From assembly GCF_019977315.1 (NCBI RefSeq), contig NZ_AP024652.1, forward strand, positions 372,001 to 436,000: a DNA stretch of 64,000 nucleotides, given 5' to 3'. The DNA comes from Arthrobacter sp. StoSoilB22. GTDB taxonomy: Bacteria; Actinomycetota; Actinomycetes; Actinomycetales; Micrococcaceae. Of the stretch, positions 8,204 to 16,297 are shown piece after piece; the first letter of the stretch is position 1; the number at the start of each line of letters is the position of its first letter. The position numbers were made by a program, and so were the translations under genes. Under the pieces are notes generated by a model. That model did not search any database. It saw only the letters and a list, made by a program, of their open reading frames with translations, and was not told where the DNA came from.

Positions 8204-9013
8204 ATGGGTGCGGTGGTGGTGGAGCCGGGATCGAGCACGCTGGTTCTCGGTCCTGAACACGTACTGGACCGCGCGTCCATGCGCTTGGCCAATGCCCTCT
8301 TGGGCAACCCGGACTCCGCCACTGGACTTGAGGTGCTGCTGGGCGGGCTGAAGCTGAGGTTCGTGACGGGCTCGGCTGTGGCGGTCACCGGTGCCGAGGG
8401 CCTGGTAACCCTCAACGGCAACGAACTTCCGCTGAACAAAGCCGTTAGGGTCCCGCCCGGAGCAGTACTTGAGTTCGGCCCTGCCCTGTTTGGTATTCGC
8501 TACTACCTGGCGGTCCAGGGCGGACTGTCGGCGCAAGGAGAGGCCCCACAAGGAAAGGCGCTGCGCGCTGGTGCGGCTTTAAAGTTCGGACGCCCGCATG
8601 GTTATGGTTTCCCCGACGTGAACCACCCTGCCCGGCGTGCTTTGGATCCGGAACGCCCGGTGGTGGTCAGGATTTCGCGCGGGCCGCAGGCAACGAACTT
8701 CGACGCCGGTACGTGGCTTCGATTGACCAGTGAACCCTGGATTCTCTCGCCGAAATCGGATCGGGTGGGTGCGCGGCTCGCTGGCCGACCACTTGACGGT
8801 GCTGCCGCTTCTTTGGATGCCGCTACGGAATCAGGCCAACCCCAACCGCGAATATCGGGCTCTGTCCTGCTGCCGCCGTCGGGCCTTCCTGTTGTTGCCC
8901 TGGCCGGCCACCCGGGTACTGCCGAGTCCCCGGTCATCGCAGTGGTCCGGGATGAGGACCTGGACCTGATCGGCCAAGCCAGGCCTGGACAAATGGTGCA
9001 TCTTTTGGGCTGA
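8204..9013 (+). CDS. PxpC/KipA-like (AHS2) protein, divergent and shortened
   Basis: This 269-residue protein matches the carboxyltransferase-fold AHS2 family through LGNPDSATGLEVLLGGLKL, FGIRYYLAVQGGL and LSPKSDRVGARLAGRPL. It is shorter than usual (about 290-330). The N-terminal DLGRxG...GVPxGGAxD segment is missing: the chain goes directly from LVLGPEHVLDRASM into the helix. The conserved late motif (usually ADRQTTGGYP) reads AGHPGTAESP. It follows pxpA by 35 bp on the same strand. It could be an inactive or re-purposed homologue; the gene is intact, without frameshift. Confidence 0.78.
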   Translation: MGAVVVEPGSSTLVLGPEHVLDRASMRLANALLGNPDSATGLEVLLGGLKLRFVTGSAVAVTGAEGLVTLNGNELPLNKAVRVPPGAVLEFGPALFGIRYYLAVQGGLSAQGEAPQGKALRAGAALKFGRPHGYGFPDVNHPARRALDPERPVVVRISRGPQATNFDAGTWLRLTSEPWILSPKSDRVGARLAGRPLDGAAASLDAATESGQPQPRISGSVLLPPSGLPVVALAGHPGTAESPVIAVVRDEDLDLIGQARPGQMVHLLG

Positions 9014-9103
9014 GGGGGAAAGCTCAGCTCCGCCCACAGAACCGCGTCCGGGTGCCACAGCACATGTTCCCAATCAGGGTGCGTGGCATGGACGTGTCTC
9101 CCT

Positions 9104-9532
9104 TTAAAGTTTCTGCGCCAGCATGACCAGAATCCCGCTGGGGCCGCGAAGATACGTGAGCTTGTAGACGTCCTGGTAGTTCGCCACACCGCGCAGCGGG
9201 TGGCATCCGTGCTTGGCGGCTATCTCAAGGGCGTGGTCGATGTCGTCAACCGAGAAAGCCACGCGATGCATGCCGATCTCGTTGGGAAGGGTGGGATCTG
9301 TCTCTATCGCGTCAGGGTGCAGGTATTCGAAGAGCTCAAGTTGGCCCGTGCCGTCCGGGGTTTGGAGCACCGCGATTTTTGCGTGGTTGCCGTCCAACCC
9401 CACGGCGGTGTCGGCCCACTGACCGCTGACCGTATCCCGGCCCAAGACTGTGAGCCCCAGATCCGTGAAGAAGGCGATGGTTTCTTCGAGATCCCGAACC
9501 GCAATACCGACGTTTTCAAGTTTGATAGGCAT
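9104..9532 (-). CDS. VOC-family (glyoxalase-like) protein
   Basis: The 142-residue protein has two beta-alpha-beta-beta-beta modules of the vicinal-oxygen-chelate fold. Module 1 starts MPIKLENVGIAVRDLEETIAF, and module 2 contains IGMHRVAFSVDDIDHALEI. Candidate metal ligands are Glu in QLELFEY and His in MHRVAF. These proteins bind divalent metal and act as glyoxalases, dioxygenases or antibiotic-binding proteins, and the sequence does not decide which. It is convergent with the PxpC-like gene and stands alone. Confidence 0.85.
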   Translation of the reverse strand: MPIKLENVGIAVRDLEETIAFFTDLGLTVLGRDTVSGQWADTAVGLDGNHAKIAVLQTPDGTGQLELFEYLHPDAIETDPTLPNEIGMHRVAFSVDDIDHALEIAAKHGCHPLRGVANYQDVYKLTYLRGPSGILVMLAQKL

Positions 9533-9572
9533 GCGTTGAAGCTACCAAGGCAGACTTCATAGCTCCAGCGCC

Positions 9573-10919
9573 TTAGCCAAAGAGCAGATGCGCCACAGTG
9601 AAGATCGCCAAGCCGGCCAGGGCGCCCACCACGGTTCCGTTGATGCGGATGTATTGAAGATCTTTGCCCACCTGAAGCTCGATCTTTTGCGATGTTTCCT
9701 CGGCGTCCCAGCGGGCTACGGTATCGGAGATGACGCCAGCGATGTCCGAGCGATACGTATTCACCAGGTACCCGGCAGCATCGCCAATCCAGGTGTTCAC
9801 CTTGCCGGCCAGTTCGTCATCGTTGACCAGGCGCGTGCCAAAGTCGCGGACGGCACTCTTGAAGCGCTGGCTCAGTTCGCTGTGGGGATCGTCGACGGCG
9901 TTGAGCAGCGCAGTCTTTACCGTTCCCCACGTGCGGGACGCCAGTTCGCGGACCTCGGGGTCGCCAAGGATCTGTGCCTTGATGGACTCGGCACGCTCGA
10001 TCATGGCGGGATCATGCTGCAGGTCCTGGGCCAGGTCTGCAAGGTAGGCGTCGATCGATTGCCGTACTTGGTGGTTTTGGTCCGCCTGCACAGCGCGAAC
10101 AAATTTGGATAGTTCCACGTAAACCCGGTCACCAACCAGGCCGTCCACGAACGTCGGCACCCACAGGGGTGAGCGATCCGAGACGAGCCGGTTCACCGTT
10201 GCATGGTTGGCGTCCACCCAGTCGGCCGCACGGTCTACCAGGAGGTCAACCAAAGTGTGGTGGTGGCCGTCAGCGAAGATCCGTTCGGCCATGCGGCCCA
10301 CGGGTGGTCCCCATGGCGGGGTGAGCAGGTGCTTGCGGACCATGCCCTCGATGACCGCCTGTACATCGTCGTCATTCAGTACGGTGAAGGCGCCACGGAT
10401 CACCGCGCCGCCTTCCTTGGCCACGCGCTCTGCACCGCCCGGGGCCGACAACCAGCGGCCTGCCTTGCGGGCAATGTCAATGCTCGCCAACTTGTCCTGC
10501 ACAACCTCTTGGGACAGGAAGTTGCTCTCCACGAAGTCGCTGAGCGATTCACCGATCTGGTCCTTGCGACGCGGAATGATGGCTGTGTGCGGAATTTTCA
10601 GACCCATGGGGTACTTGAACAGCGCGGTGACGGCGAACCAGTCGGCCAGTGCGCCCACCATGCCGCCTTCGGCCGCCGCCCGGACGTATTCCAGCCACGG
10701 ATACTGCTTCTGGAACGCGAACGCCACCGTGAAGATCACCGCCATCGCGATCAGCAGCGCCAAGGCCAACCGTTTCATGCGGAGCAACGCGGCCGCTTTT
10801 TCCATGTCGCCAGCGGACAGTTCGACGACGGCGGAACGGCCGCGTGCGGAAGCGGAACCTGCCGTGGAATTGGGGTTGGTGAGGTCTTCGGTTGGGATTC
10901 GTTCAGAGTTCACCTGCAT
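9573..10919 (-). CDS. DUF445 membrane protein
   Basis: The 448-residue protein has one helix near the N-terminus (about 50-69, LALALLIAMAVIFTVAFAFQ) and one at the very C-terminus (VVGALAGLAIFTVAHLLF), with a long soluble, mostly helical region between. The segment ALADWFAVTALFKYPMGL followed by IPHTAIIPRRKDQIG is the signature of the DUF445 family, whose function is not established. The start ATG at 10919 is preferred. The gene diverges from the glycerophosphodiesterase gene with only 50 bp between them, so the promoters must be very compact or leaderless. Confidence 0.88.
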   Translation of the reverse strand: MQVNSERIPTEDLTNPNSTAGSASARGRSAVVELSAGDMEKAAALLRMKRLALALLIAMAVIFTVAFAFQKQYPWLEYVRAAAEGGMVGALADWFAVTALFKYPMGLKIPHTAIIPRRKDQIGESLSDFVESNFLSQEVVQDKLASIDIARKAGRWLSAPGGAERVAKEGGAVIRGAFTVLNDDDVQAVIEGMVRKHLLTPPWGPPVGRMAERIFADGHHHTLVDLLVDRAADWVDANHATVNRLVSDRSPLWVPTFVDGLVGDRVYVELSKFVRAVQADQNHQVRQSIDAYLADLAQDLQHDPAMIERAESIKAQILGDPEVRELASRTWGTVKTALLNAVDDPHSELSQRFKSAVRDFGTRLVNDDELAGKVNTWIGDAAGYLVNTYRSDIAGVISDTVARWDAEETSQKIELQVGKDLQYIRINGTVVGALAGLAIFTVAHLLFG

Positions 10920-10969
10920 TAGCCCAGCGTAGCCCCCGAGCATGCAGCGGTGTGGGCTAACGTGTCTGC

Positions 10970-11857
10970 ATGACTAGCGACGACTTCGCCCCAAGCCGGC
11001 CCAAGGTCTACGCACATCGCGGCGCCAGTGCTGCGTTTGCCGAGCACACCCGGGCCGCCTATTTGAAGGCCATTGCCGATGGCGCCGACGGCGTGGAGTG
11101 CGACATCCACCTGACCCGGGACCAGCATCTCGTCTTGCTCCACGACGCAGACCTGGACCGCACGTCCACCGGGACAGGCCCGGTTGCGGAGCGCACTCTT
11201 GAGGAACTTCGCGCCTTGGACTTCTCCTCATGGAAGGGTGCGCGGATCCCTGAGGCTTATGGGGGTGTGTCGGATCAGTTCCTCACGTTGCCGGACCTGC
11301 TGGACATTTTGTGTGAGGCTGGACGCGAAATTGGCCTGGCCATTGAACTCAAACACCCGAGTCCCTACGGACTGAAACTTGAAGATCGTGTTCTTGCCCT
11401 GTTGGAAGAGGAGGGCTGGACGCCGGAGGAGTCACGGCTGGAAAACATCCACATCTCCTTCATGAGCTTCGACTCGGACTCGGTGGGGCGCCTGCTGGAG
11501 ACCGTTCCCGGGAAGCACGTCTGCCAGTTGGTGGACAATTTCACGGCGAAGGAAATTCGTGAGGAGTTTGGTCTGGGATTCTTTACCGGCGGGGCTGTAG
11601 CCAACGTCATGAGGGCAACTCAAGAGGATGCGGAGCGTGTACTGGATGAGGGCTTGGTAGGTATTGCGGGCCCTGGCATCGAGTACGTACGTGAGCACGC
11701 GCGCAACGTTCAGCGCTGGTTGGAGGCGGGCCGCATCTTCCGGGTGTGGACCGTTGACTCGGAGAAGGACGTGGCCCTGTGTCAGGGACTCGGCATCCAC
11801 GAGATCACCACCAACAAGCCGGCCCAGGTGCTCGCACAGTTGATGGTGTCCAAGTAG
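10970..11857 (+). CDS. glycerophosphodiester phosphodiesterase
   Basis: The product is 295 residues in a TIM-barrel GDPD fold. Catalytic and metal residues are visible: His16-Arg17 (YAHRGAS), Glu43 and Asp45 (GVECDIHLT), and His58 (LLHDADLDRTS). It hydrolyses glycerophosphodiesters to glycerol 3-phosphate and an alcohol. There is no signal peptide, so a cytoplasmic enzyme is expected. The usual PENT motif after HRGAS is AEHT here. A 21-bp perfect hairpin begins directly after the stop codon and probably ends the transcript. Confidence 0.92.
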   Translation: MTSDDFAPSRPKVYAHRGASAAFAEHTRAAYLKAIADGADGVECDIHLTRDQHLVLLHDADLDRTSTGTGPVAERTLEELRALDFSSWKGARIPEAYGGVSDQFLTLPDLLDILCEAGREIGLAIELKHPSPYGLKLEDRVLALLEEEGWTPEESRLENIHISFMSFDSDSVGRLLETVPGKHVCQLVDNFTAKEIREEFGLGFFTGGAVANVMRATQEDAERVLDEGLVGIAGPGIEYVREHARNVQRWLEAGRIFRVWTVDSEKDVALCQGLGIHEITTNKPAQVLAQLMVSK

Positions 11858-11858
11858 A

Positions 11859-11904
11859 TCGCAGCAGAGCGCGTTTTGAGCGGTCAAAACGCGCTCTGCT
11901 GCGA
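11859..11904 (+). terminator. 21-bp perfect hairpin after glycerophosphodiesterase
   Basis: TCGCAGCAGAGCGCGTTTTGA (first 20 bases of the arm shown in part by position 11859-11879) pairs perfectly with 11884-11904 around a GCGG loop. It starts one base after the stop codon. The A/T-rich centre next to the loop and the symmetric arms suggest a bidirectional terminator or a repeated extragenic palindrome. Confidence 0.75.
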
Positions 11905-11955
11905 CTCAGTTGGGTCCGGCTTTGGGTGCCACCCTGCCTGTGATTGAGTGGTCTC

Positions 11956-12390
11956 ATGTCTTTTCGCTGGTCAGCCCAAGCAACCCGAACCACCTCCGCA
12001 GTCGCTCTGAGCGCATTGCTTCTGGCCAGCGCCGCGAAGCACTTCCGCACGCCCAGGTTCTATTACCCGGTGGTTCCGGATTACCTGTGCCGCAAGGATG
12101 AGCCCGGCAGTCGTCCGAACGGCCCGCTGGCAGTGATGTCACGCGAGGAATGGATCGCCACGTCGGGCCTGCTTGAGGTGACTGCCGGCGTCGGCCTCCT
12201 GATCCCCGGCACCCGTAAGGTTGCCGCGGATGCCACTACAGCGATGTTCACTGCATTCCTTGCGGGGCATATAGACGCTCTGCGACGCGCCTACGGTCCG
12301 AAGGGCACGGCTGCCGAACGGCGCATCCACACACTCCGCTTGCCTCTGCAGATTCCGCTCATCCTGTGGTCCTGGAGCCTGCGGAAATGA
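11956..12390 (+). CDS. DoxX-like small membrane protein
   Basis: The 144-residue protein has about four hydrophobic helices, with AVALSALLLASAAKHF near the N-terminus, LLEVTAGVGLLIPGTRKVA in the middle and LQIPLILWSWSLRK at the end. The GLLEVTAGVGLLIP segment fits DoxX/DoxD-like proteins. The ATG at 11956 is chosen; a GTG at 11944 is possible. The stop overlaps the azlC start by four bases (ATGA), so the two are translationally coupled. A link to amino-acid export is not evident. Confidence 0.7.
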   Translation: MSFRWSAQATRTTSAVALSALLLASAAKHFRTPRFYYPVVPDYLCRKDEPGSRPNGPLAVMSREEWIATSGLLEVTAGVGLLIPGTRKVAADATTAMFTAFLAGHIDALRRAYGPKGTAAERRIHTLRLPLQIPLILWSWSLRK

Positions 12391-13139
12391 GCAGCAGTGC
12401 TCCTCCCATGAAGCTCAGGGAATCACCGGCCTTCAAGGTGGCGCTGTCCCTGAGCATTGCGACCGGCCTCTACGGGGTGTCTTTCGGTGCCCTGGCGGTG
12501 GCGTCGGGATTTGATTTCTGGCAGACGATGGTGCTGAGCCTCCTGCTATTCAGCGGCGGTTCGCAGTTCGCCTTCATTGGCGTGGTTGCCGGCGGCGGCT
12601 CCGGAGTTGCGGCCATGACAGCCAGCGCGTTGCTGGGTCTTCGCAACGGCATTTACGGAATGCAGATCAACGCCATGCTCCGCCCCAGCGGGTGGAAACG
12701 TTACGTTTCCGCGCACATCACCATAGATGAATCGACGGCGACGGCGTCCGGTCAGTCGGATCCCGACGAACAACGACGCGGGTTTTGGACAGCCGGAATC
12801 GGAATATTCATCTTGTGGAATATTTTTACGGCCATTGGTGCGTTGGCTGGTGACGCCATGGGTGATCCCAAACAGTGGGGCTTGGATGGGGCTGCCGTTG
12901 CGGCGTTCCTGGCTCTGTTGTGGCCACGCTTGAAGGGACGCGAACCCTGGGCGATCGCCGCTGCCTGTGCGCTTGCGACTATCCTGGCCGTGCCGTTTGT
13001 TCCTTCGGGTGTTCCCATTCTGGTGGCCGCAGTTGTGGCCGGAGTGATCGGCTGGTTCAGCCACGCACGTTTGGATGAAGGTCTGGAACCGGACGTGGAT
13101 CCGTATGCGGAGAAGCACCAGCGCGGGGGCGGAAAATGA
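12387..13139 (+). CDS. azlC: AzlC-family branched-chain amino-acid exporter, large subunit
   Basis: This 250-residue membrane protein has about seven helices. It shows the AzlC pattern GLYGVSFGALAVASGFDFWQ followed by LLLFSGGSQFAFIGVVAGGG and LLGLRNGIYGMQINAML. With AzlD it exports branched-chain amino acids or their analogues. The start at 12387 forms an ATGA overlap with the DoxX-like gene, and the stop forms another with azlD, so the three are one operon. A Lys/Gly-rich tail ends the chain. Confidence 0.88.
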   Translation: MSSSAPPMKLRESPAFKVALSLSIATGLYGVSFGALAVASGFDFWQTMVLSLLLFSGGSQFAFIGVVAGGGSGVAAMTASALLGLRNGIYGMQINAMLRPSGWKRYVSAHITIDESTATASGQSDPDEQRRGFWTAGIGIFILWNIFTAIGALAGDAMGDPKQWGLDGAAVAAFLALLWPRLKGREPWAIAAACALATILAVPFVPSGVPILVAAVVAGVIGWFSHARLDEGLEPDVDPYAEKHQRGGGK

Positions 13140-13447
13140 ACCTCTGGCTGTGGATCCTCATTGCCTGTGCGCTGGCGTATCTGACCAAGCTGGTGGGCTA
13201 CTTTGTTCCGGCCAAGTTACTGGAGAGCCCGAGGATCATGCACGTCGCCGGGACCATGACCATTGGCTTGCTGGCATCCCTGACCGTGGTGAACGCCGTG
13301 GCGTCGGGACAAGGCCTGGTCCTCGATGCCCGCATGGGCGCGTTGGTTGCTGCCGCCGTCGCGCTGTGGCTGCGCGCGCCGTTCCTCGTCGTCGTGATTT
13401 CAGGTGCAGCAGCCGCAGCATTGCTGCGGCTGCTGGGCTGGGGGTAG
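13136..13447 (+). CDS. azlD: AzlD-family exporter, small subunit
   Basis: The 103-residue protein has three to four helices, beginning MNLWLWILIACALAYLTKLV and including MTIGLLASLTVVNAVASGQG. Size and helix pattern fit AzlD, the small partner of AzlC. Its ATG overlaps the azlC stop by four bases. It is convergent with the TetR gene, whose stop lies 8 bp away. Confidence 0.87.
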   Translation: MNLWLWILIACALAYLTKLVGYFVPAKLLESPRIMHVAGTMTIGLLASLTVVNAVASGQGLVLDARMGALVAAAVALWLRAPFLVVVISGAAAAALLRLLGWG

Positions 13448-13454
13448 AACGCGG

Positions 13455-14084
13455 TTAGTGAACTTCGGTCAGCGTCACGCCGGGTATGGCGGACTGTTCC
13501 GGAAGAGGCCGGGACGGCCGCTCGGTCCGGATAGCGTCTTCAATCAATGCCACGGGACGCTTCCACGCCGCTGATCCAGGTTCCATGGTGTCCACGGCGC
13601 CGATCAGCATGGCGACGAGCCGGACCATGTCCTCAATGGTGATATCGCGCCGCAGGGAGCCTTGGTCCTGACCGCGCTTGAGGAGGAATTCCATGGAACC
13701 GATGATGCCCCGGGTGATTCCAATCAGGAGCCCGCGTCTGCCGGCAACGGCGCCAAGAAGGTTCGCGTCCTCGCTCGCTACCTGCATCACGGCGTCGATG
13801 ACTTTGATGAGTCCTTCGGCAGCGTCCATACCTTGCGCTGCTTCAGCGGCTACCGGGTCTACGTGCAGCCGCAATTGACGTGAGAGTGCTGCGAGCACCA
13901 GTTGCTCTTTGTCCGAGAAGTTGCGGAACAGCGTTGCGGGGCCAACTCCAGCGGTGGCGGCAATGGTCTGAAGCGGTACTTCCGGGCCGTGTTCCCGGAA
14001 GCACTGCCGGGCGGCAGTGATGATTTTGTCCACGTTTCGTGCGGCGTCGGCCCTGAGGGGCTTGCGTTCAGAGGGCTGTTCCAT
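13455..14084 (-). CDS. TetR-family repressor
   Basis: The 209-residue protein has an N-terminal TetR DNA-binding domain (about 15-60): KIITAARQCFREHGPEVPLQ, then IAATAGVGPATLFRNFSDKE. The C-terminal half is an all-alpha ligand domain with no recognised effector. The ATG at 14084 is chosen because the domain begins right after it; the open frame extends to 14168 without homology. It diverges from the thiamine-binding protein gene across 92 bp, so it may control that gene or itself. Confidence 0.87.
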   Translation of the reverse strand: MEQPSERKPLRADAARNVDKIITAARQCFREHGPEVPLQTIAATAGVGPATLFRNFSDKEQLVLAALSRQLRLHVDPVAAEAAQGMDAAEGLIKVIDAVMQVASEDANLLGAVAGRRGLLIGITRGIIGSMEFLLKRGQDQGSLRRDITIEDMVRLVAMLIGAVDTMEPGSAAWKRPVALIEDAIRTERPSRPLPEQSAIPGVTLTEVH

Positions 14085-14176
14085 GCTTGTCAGGGTAGCA
14101 ATGGAGCGCCTCGGGTCCGTTGTTACGCGGGAGTACGTTCTTATATGACAAACCGGTACATGAAACACTGGATTTC

Positions 14177-14509
14177 ATGTTGCTTGCATTTTCAGTCGCC
14201 CCTTCGGGCCAGCCCTCTTCCGCCGCCAACGGGGGACCAACCCCTGACGCTTCCGTGCACGACGCCGTCGCTGCCGCGGTCAAGATTGTCCGCGAGTCAG
14301 GTTTGCCCAACCACACGGACTCCATGTTCACCACCATCGAAGGCGAATGGGACGAGGTTTTCGACGTCGTCAAGCGCGCCACCGAGGCGGTTGGCCGCTA
14401 CGGCAGCCGCGTCTCCCTGGTGATCAAGGCAGACATCCGGCCCGGTTACAGCGGTGAGCTGACCGGCAAGGTTGAACGGCTCGAAGAGGCCATTTCCGCC
14501 ACGGACTAG
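14177..14509 (+). CDS. thiamine-binding protein (MTH1187/YqgV, DUF77 family)
   Basis: The product is 110 residues and starts MLLAFSVAPSGQPS, with VHDAVAAAVKIVRESGLPN and EGEWDEVFDVVKRATEAV. This is the ferredoxin-like fold of the DUF77/MTH1187 family, members of which bind thiamine or hydroxymethylpyrimidine. It is cytoplasmic. The ATG at 14177 is selected because the conserved strand starts there; the frame is open to 14120. No good ribosome-binding site is visible, so a leaderless transcript is possible. Confidence 0.82.
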   Translation: MLLAFSVAPSGQPSSAANGGPTPDASVHDAVAAAVKIVRESGLPNHTDSMFTTIEGEWDEVFDVVKRATEAVGRYGSRVSLVIKADIRPGYSGELTGKVERLEEAISATD

Positions 14510-14549
14510 ATCCTTCCCCCAAGGTGCGGTGAGTGCCAGACTGGGGGCC

Positions 14550-15221
14550 ATGATTGAACACGTAACCGAGCCTGGTTGGGTGGACGTAGAGCGTTACCTC
14601 ACTGACGTCGTCGTTCGTCCTGATCCTGCGCATCAGCGCGCCGTGACATCCGCCGTGGAGGCCGGCATGCCGGCAATCGAAGTCGCCCCCAACGCGGGAA
14701 AGCTCCTCCGGATGCTCGTGCAGATGTCCGGTGCAAGGCGGGTGCTGGAGATCGGGACCCTGGCAGGGTTCAGCAGTATGTGGATGGCACAGGGGCTGCC
14801 CGACGACGGCAGGATAGTGACGTGCGAATTCCTCCAAAAGCACGCGGACGTCGCACGCGCCAACCTTGATGCCGCCGGTGTGGGCCACAAGGTGGATATC
14901 CGGGTGGGCGCTGCCCTGGACACCCTTCCCACCTTGGCGGGGCAGGAAGCGTTCGACTTCGTTTTCATTGACGCCGACAAAGAGAACGACTCCAACTACC
15001 TCGACTGGGCTATCCGCTTGGGGCGCTCAGGCACGGTGATTGTGGTGGACAACGTCATCTGGGACGGGGCCATCCTGGAGCCTGCACGTGACCCCGATAA
15101 CGCGCCGGGCATCGTGGCGATGCTGGAAAAGATGGGCCAGGATCCGCGCCTCGATGCCACGGCCATCCAGACGGTCGGCAGCAAGGGCTGGGACGGCTTC
15201 GCGATAGCCAGGGTGCGGTAG
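14550..15221 (+). CDS. class I SAM-dependent O-methyltransferase
   Basis: The 223-residue protein has the AdoMet site VLEIGTLAGFSSMWMAQGLP at about 62-81, the acidic strand IVTCEF, and the metal-site segment FDFVFIDADKENDSNYLDWA. It ends with VVDNVIWDGAI. This is the catechol/caffeoyl-CoA O-methyltransferase-like group, which uses a divalent metal to methylate vicinal hydroxyls. The substrate is unknown. It is followed after 3 bp by a GNAT gene on the same strand, likely one operon. Confidence 0.9.
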   Translation: MIEHVTEPGWVDVERYLTDVVVRPDPAHQRAVTSAVEAGMPAIEVAPNAGKLLRMLVQMSGARRVLEIGTLAGFSSMWMAQGLPDDGRIVTCEFLQKHADVARANLDAAGVGHKVDIRVGAALDTLPTLAGQEAFDFVFIDADKENDSNYLDWAIRLGRSGTVIVVDNVIWDGAILEPARDPDNAPGIVAMLEKMGQDPRLDATAIQTVGSKGWDGFAIARVR

Positions 15222-15224
15222 CCG

Positions 15225-15728
15225 ATGGATTTCACGATTCGCCCGGCAACGGTTGACGATGCCGAGGCCATGGCCCACATGCACGTCCAGTCGTGGAAGG
15301 AGAGTTACGGGCACTTGCTGCCTCCGGAGTTCTTCGAGAAGCAGGAAGCGGCACTGCCGGACCGCATCGAACGGTACCGGGCGTTCATCGCTGCGGGCCA
15401 CACCCGGATGTTGGCCCATGACCCCGACGGTCACTTGGTGGGCCTTGGCGCCGCAGGTCCCGGACAAGACGAGGACGGACCATGCGAACGGGAGCTGTTC
15501 ATGCTTTACACCTTGGAAAGCATTCATGGACGGGGTGTGGGGCAGGCGTTGGTGAAGGCCTTGATCGGCGACGGACCTGCTTACCTGTGGGTGTTGGATG
15601 ACAACCCTCGCGCCCAGGCTTTTTATCGGCGCAACGGTTTTGTGCCGGACGGAAAGCGCCAACTCTGCGACCCGTCCTGGTACTCCCTGCCGGAACATCG
15701 GATGGTGCGTCCCGGCGTCGTGTCTTAG
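15225..15728 (+). CDS. GNAT-family acetyltransferase
   Basis: The 167-residue protein begins MDFTIRPATVDDAEAMAHMH. The acetyl-CoA-binding motif A is LYTLESIHGRGVGQALVKAL, and motif B is LWVLDDNPRAQAFYRRNGF. The substrate is not predictable. It lies 3 bp after the O-methyltransferase stop and is probably co-transcribed. The start ATG is close enough for translational coupling. Confidence 0.9.
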   Translation: MDFTIRPATVDDAEAMAHMHVQSWKESYGHLLPPEFFEKQEAALPDRIERYRAFIAAGHTRMLAHDPDGHLVGLGAAGPGQDEDGPCERELFMLYTLESIHGRGVGQALVKALIGDGPAYLWVLDDNPRAQAFYRRNGFVPDGKRQLCDPSWYSLPEHRMVRPGVVS

Positions 15729-15872
15729 CTGGAATCACATCCGCCCAAGCTGTTCCCACAGCTGACCCATATGGATATGGTGATCACGGGCGGTGCGGCT
15801 GAAGATCGCCCGGGTTGAAAGCGGGCGCCGAAATCGGAGCCTGAGTACGCCATTCGATTCTCGGGAGGAAGC

Positions 15873-16295
15873 ATGACTGATCCAGAGCAGGATCCAAACC
15901 AGCAGGAAGGCCCCGCGGACGGTGGCGCGGCTGGCGTCCCCGGCACTCACGATGGCGGTGCTGATGGTGGTGCCGACGGCGGTGCCGATGGCGGTGCTGA
16001 AGGCCCCGCGGACGGTGGTGCGGCTGGCGTCCCCGGCACTCACGACGGCGGTGCTGATGGTGGTGCCGACGGCGGTGCCGATGGCGGTGCTGAAGGCCCC
16101 GCGGACGGTGGCGCGGCTGGCGTCCCCGGCACTCACGACGGCGGTGCCGACGGCGGTGCCGATGGCGGTGCTGAAGGCCCCGCGGACGGTGGCGCGGCTG
16201 GCGTCCCCGGCACTCACGACGGCGGTGCTGACGGTGGTGCCGACGGCGGCGCTGATGGCGGTGCCGATGGCGGCGCCGAACAACAGGGCAGCTGA
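15873..16295 (+). CDS. Gly/Asp/Ala tandem-repeat peptide, possible modified substrate
   Basis: The 140-residue product is almost entirely repetitive. After an 11-residue leader (MTDPEQDPNQQ) come four units, each EGPADGGAAGVPGTH followed by three to five DGGA tetrads (4, 4, 3 and 5), and then the tail EQQGS. It has no signal peptide, no cysteine and no aromatic residue, and is very acidic. GGGAGGAA 2 bp before the ATG is a strong ribosome-binding site, which supports real translation. The JmjC-like oxygenase gene starts 2 bp after its stop. A repeated Asp/His-containing substrate beside an Fe(II) oxygenase suggests ribosomal synthesis followed by hydroxylation (inference). Metal binding by DGGA runs is an alternative. 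Confidence 0.75.
   Translation: MTDPEQDPNQQEGPADGGAAGVPGTHDGGADGGADGGADGGAEGPADGGAAGVPGTHDGGADGGADGGADGGAEGPADGGAAGVPGTHDGGADGGADGGAEGPADGGAAGVPGTHDGGADGGADGGADGGADGGAEQQGS
15906..16277 (+). repeat. in-frame tandem DNA repeat of 93 bp (81-105 bp)
   Basis: There are four copies at 15906-15998, 15999-16091, 16092-16172 and 16173-16277. Length differs by whole 12-bp DGGA steps, so the frame is always kept. Copies are nearly identical at the DNA level, which points to recent expansion or gene conversion by slippage. Confidence 0.95.
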
Positions 16296-16297
16296 AT

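Noticed and set aside
15906..16277. CRISPR array
   Set aside because: Repeats are contiguous, in frame and without unique spacers.
15735..16283. 182-codon minus-strand frame with Val/Ala/Gly repeats
   Set aside because: It is the mirror of the repeat-peptide gene; the plus-strand frame has the strong ribosome-binding site and operon context.
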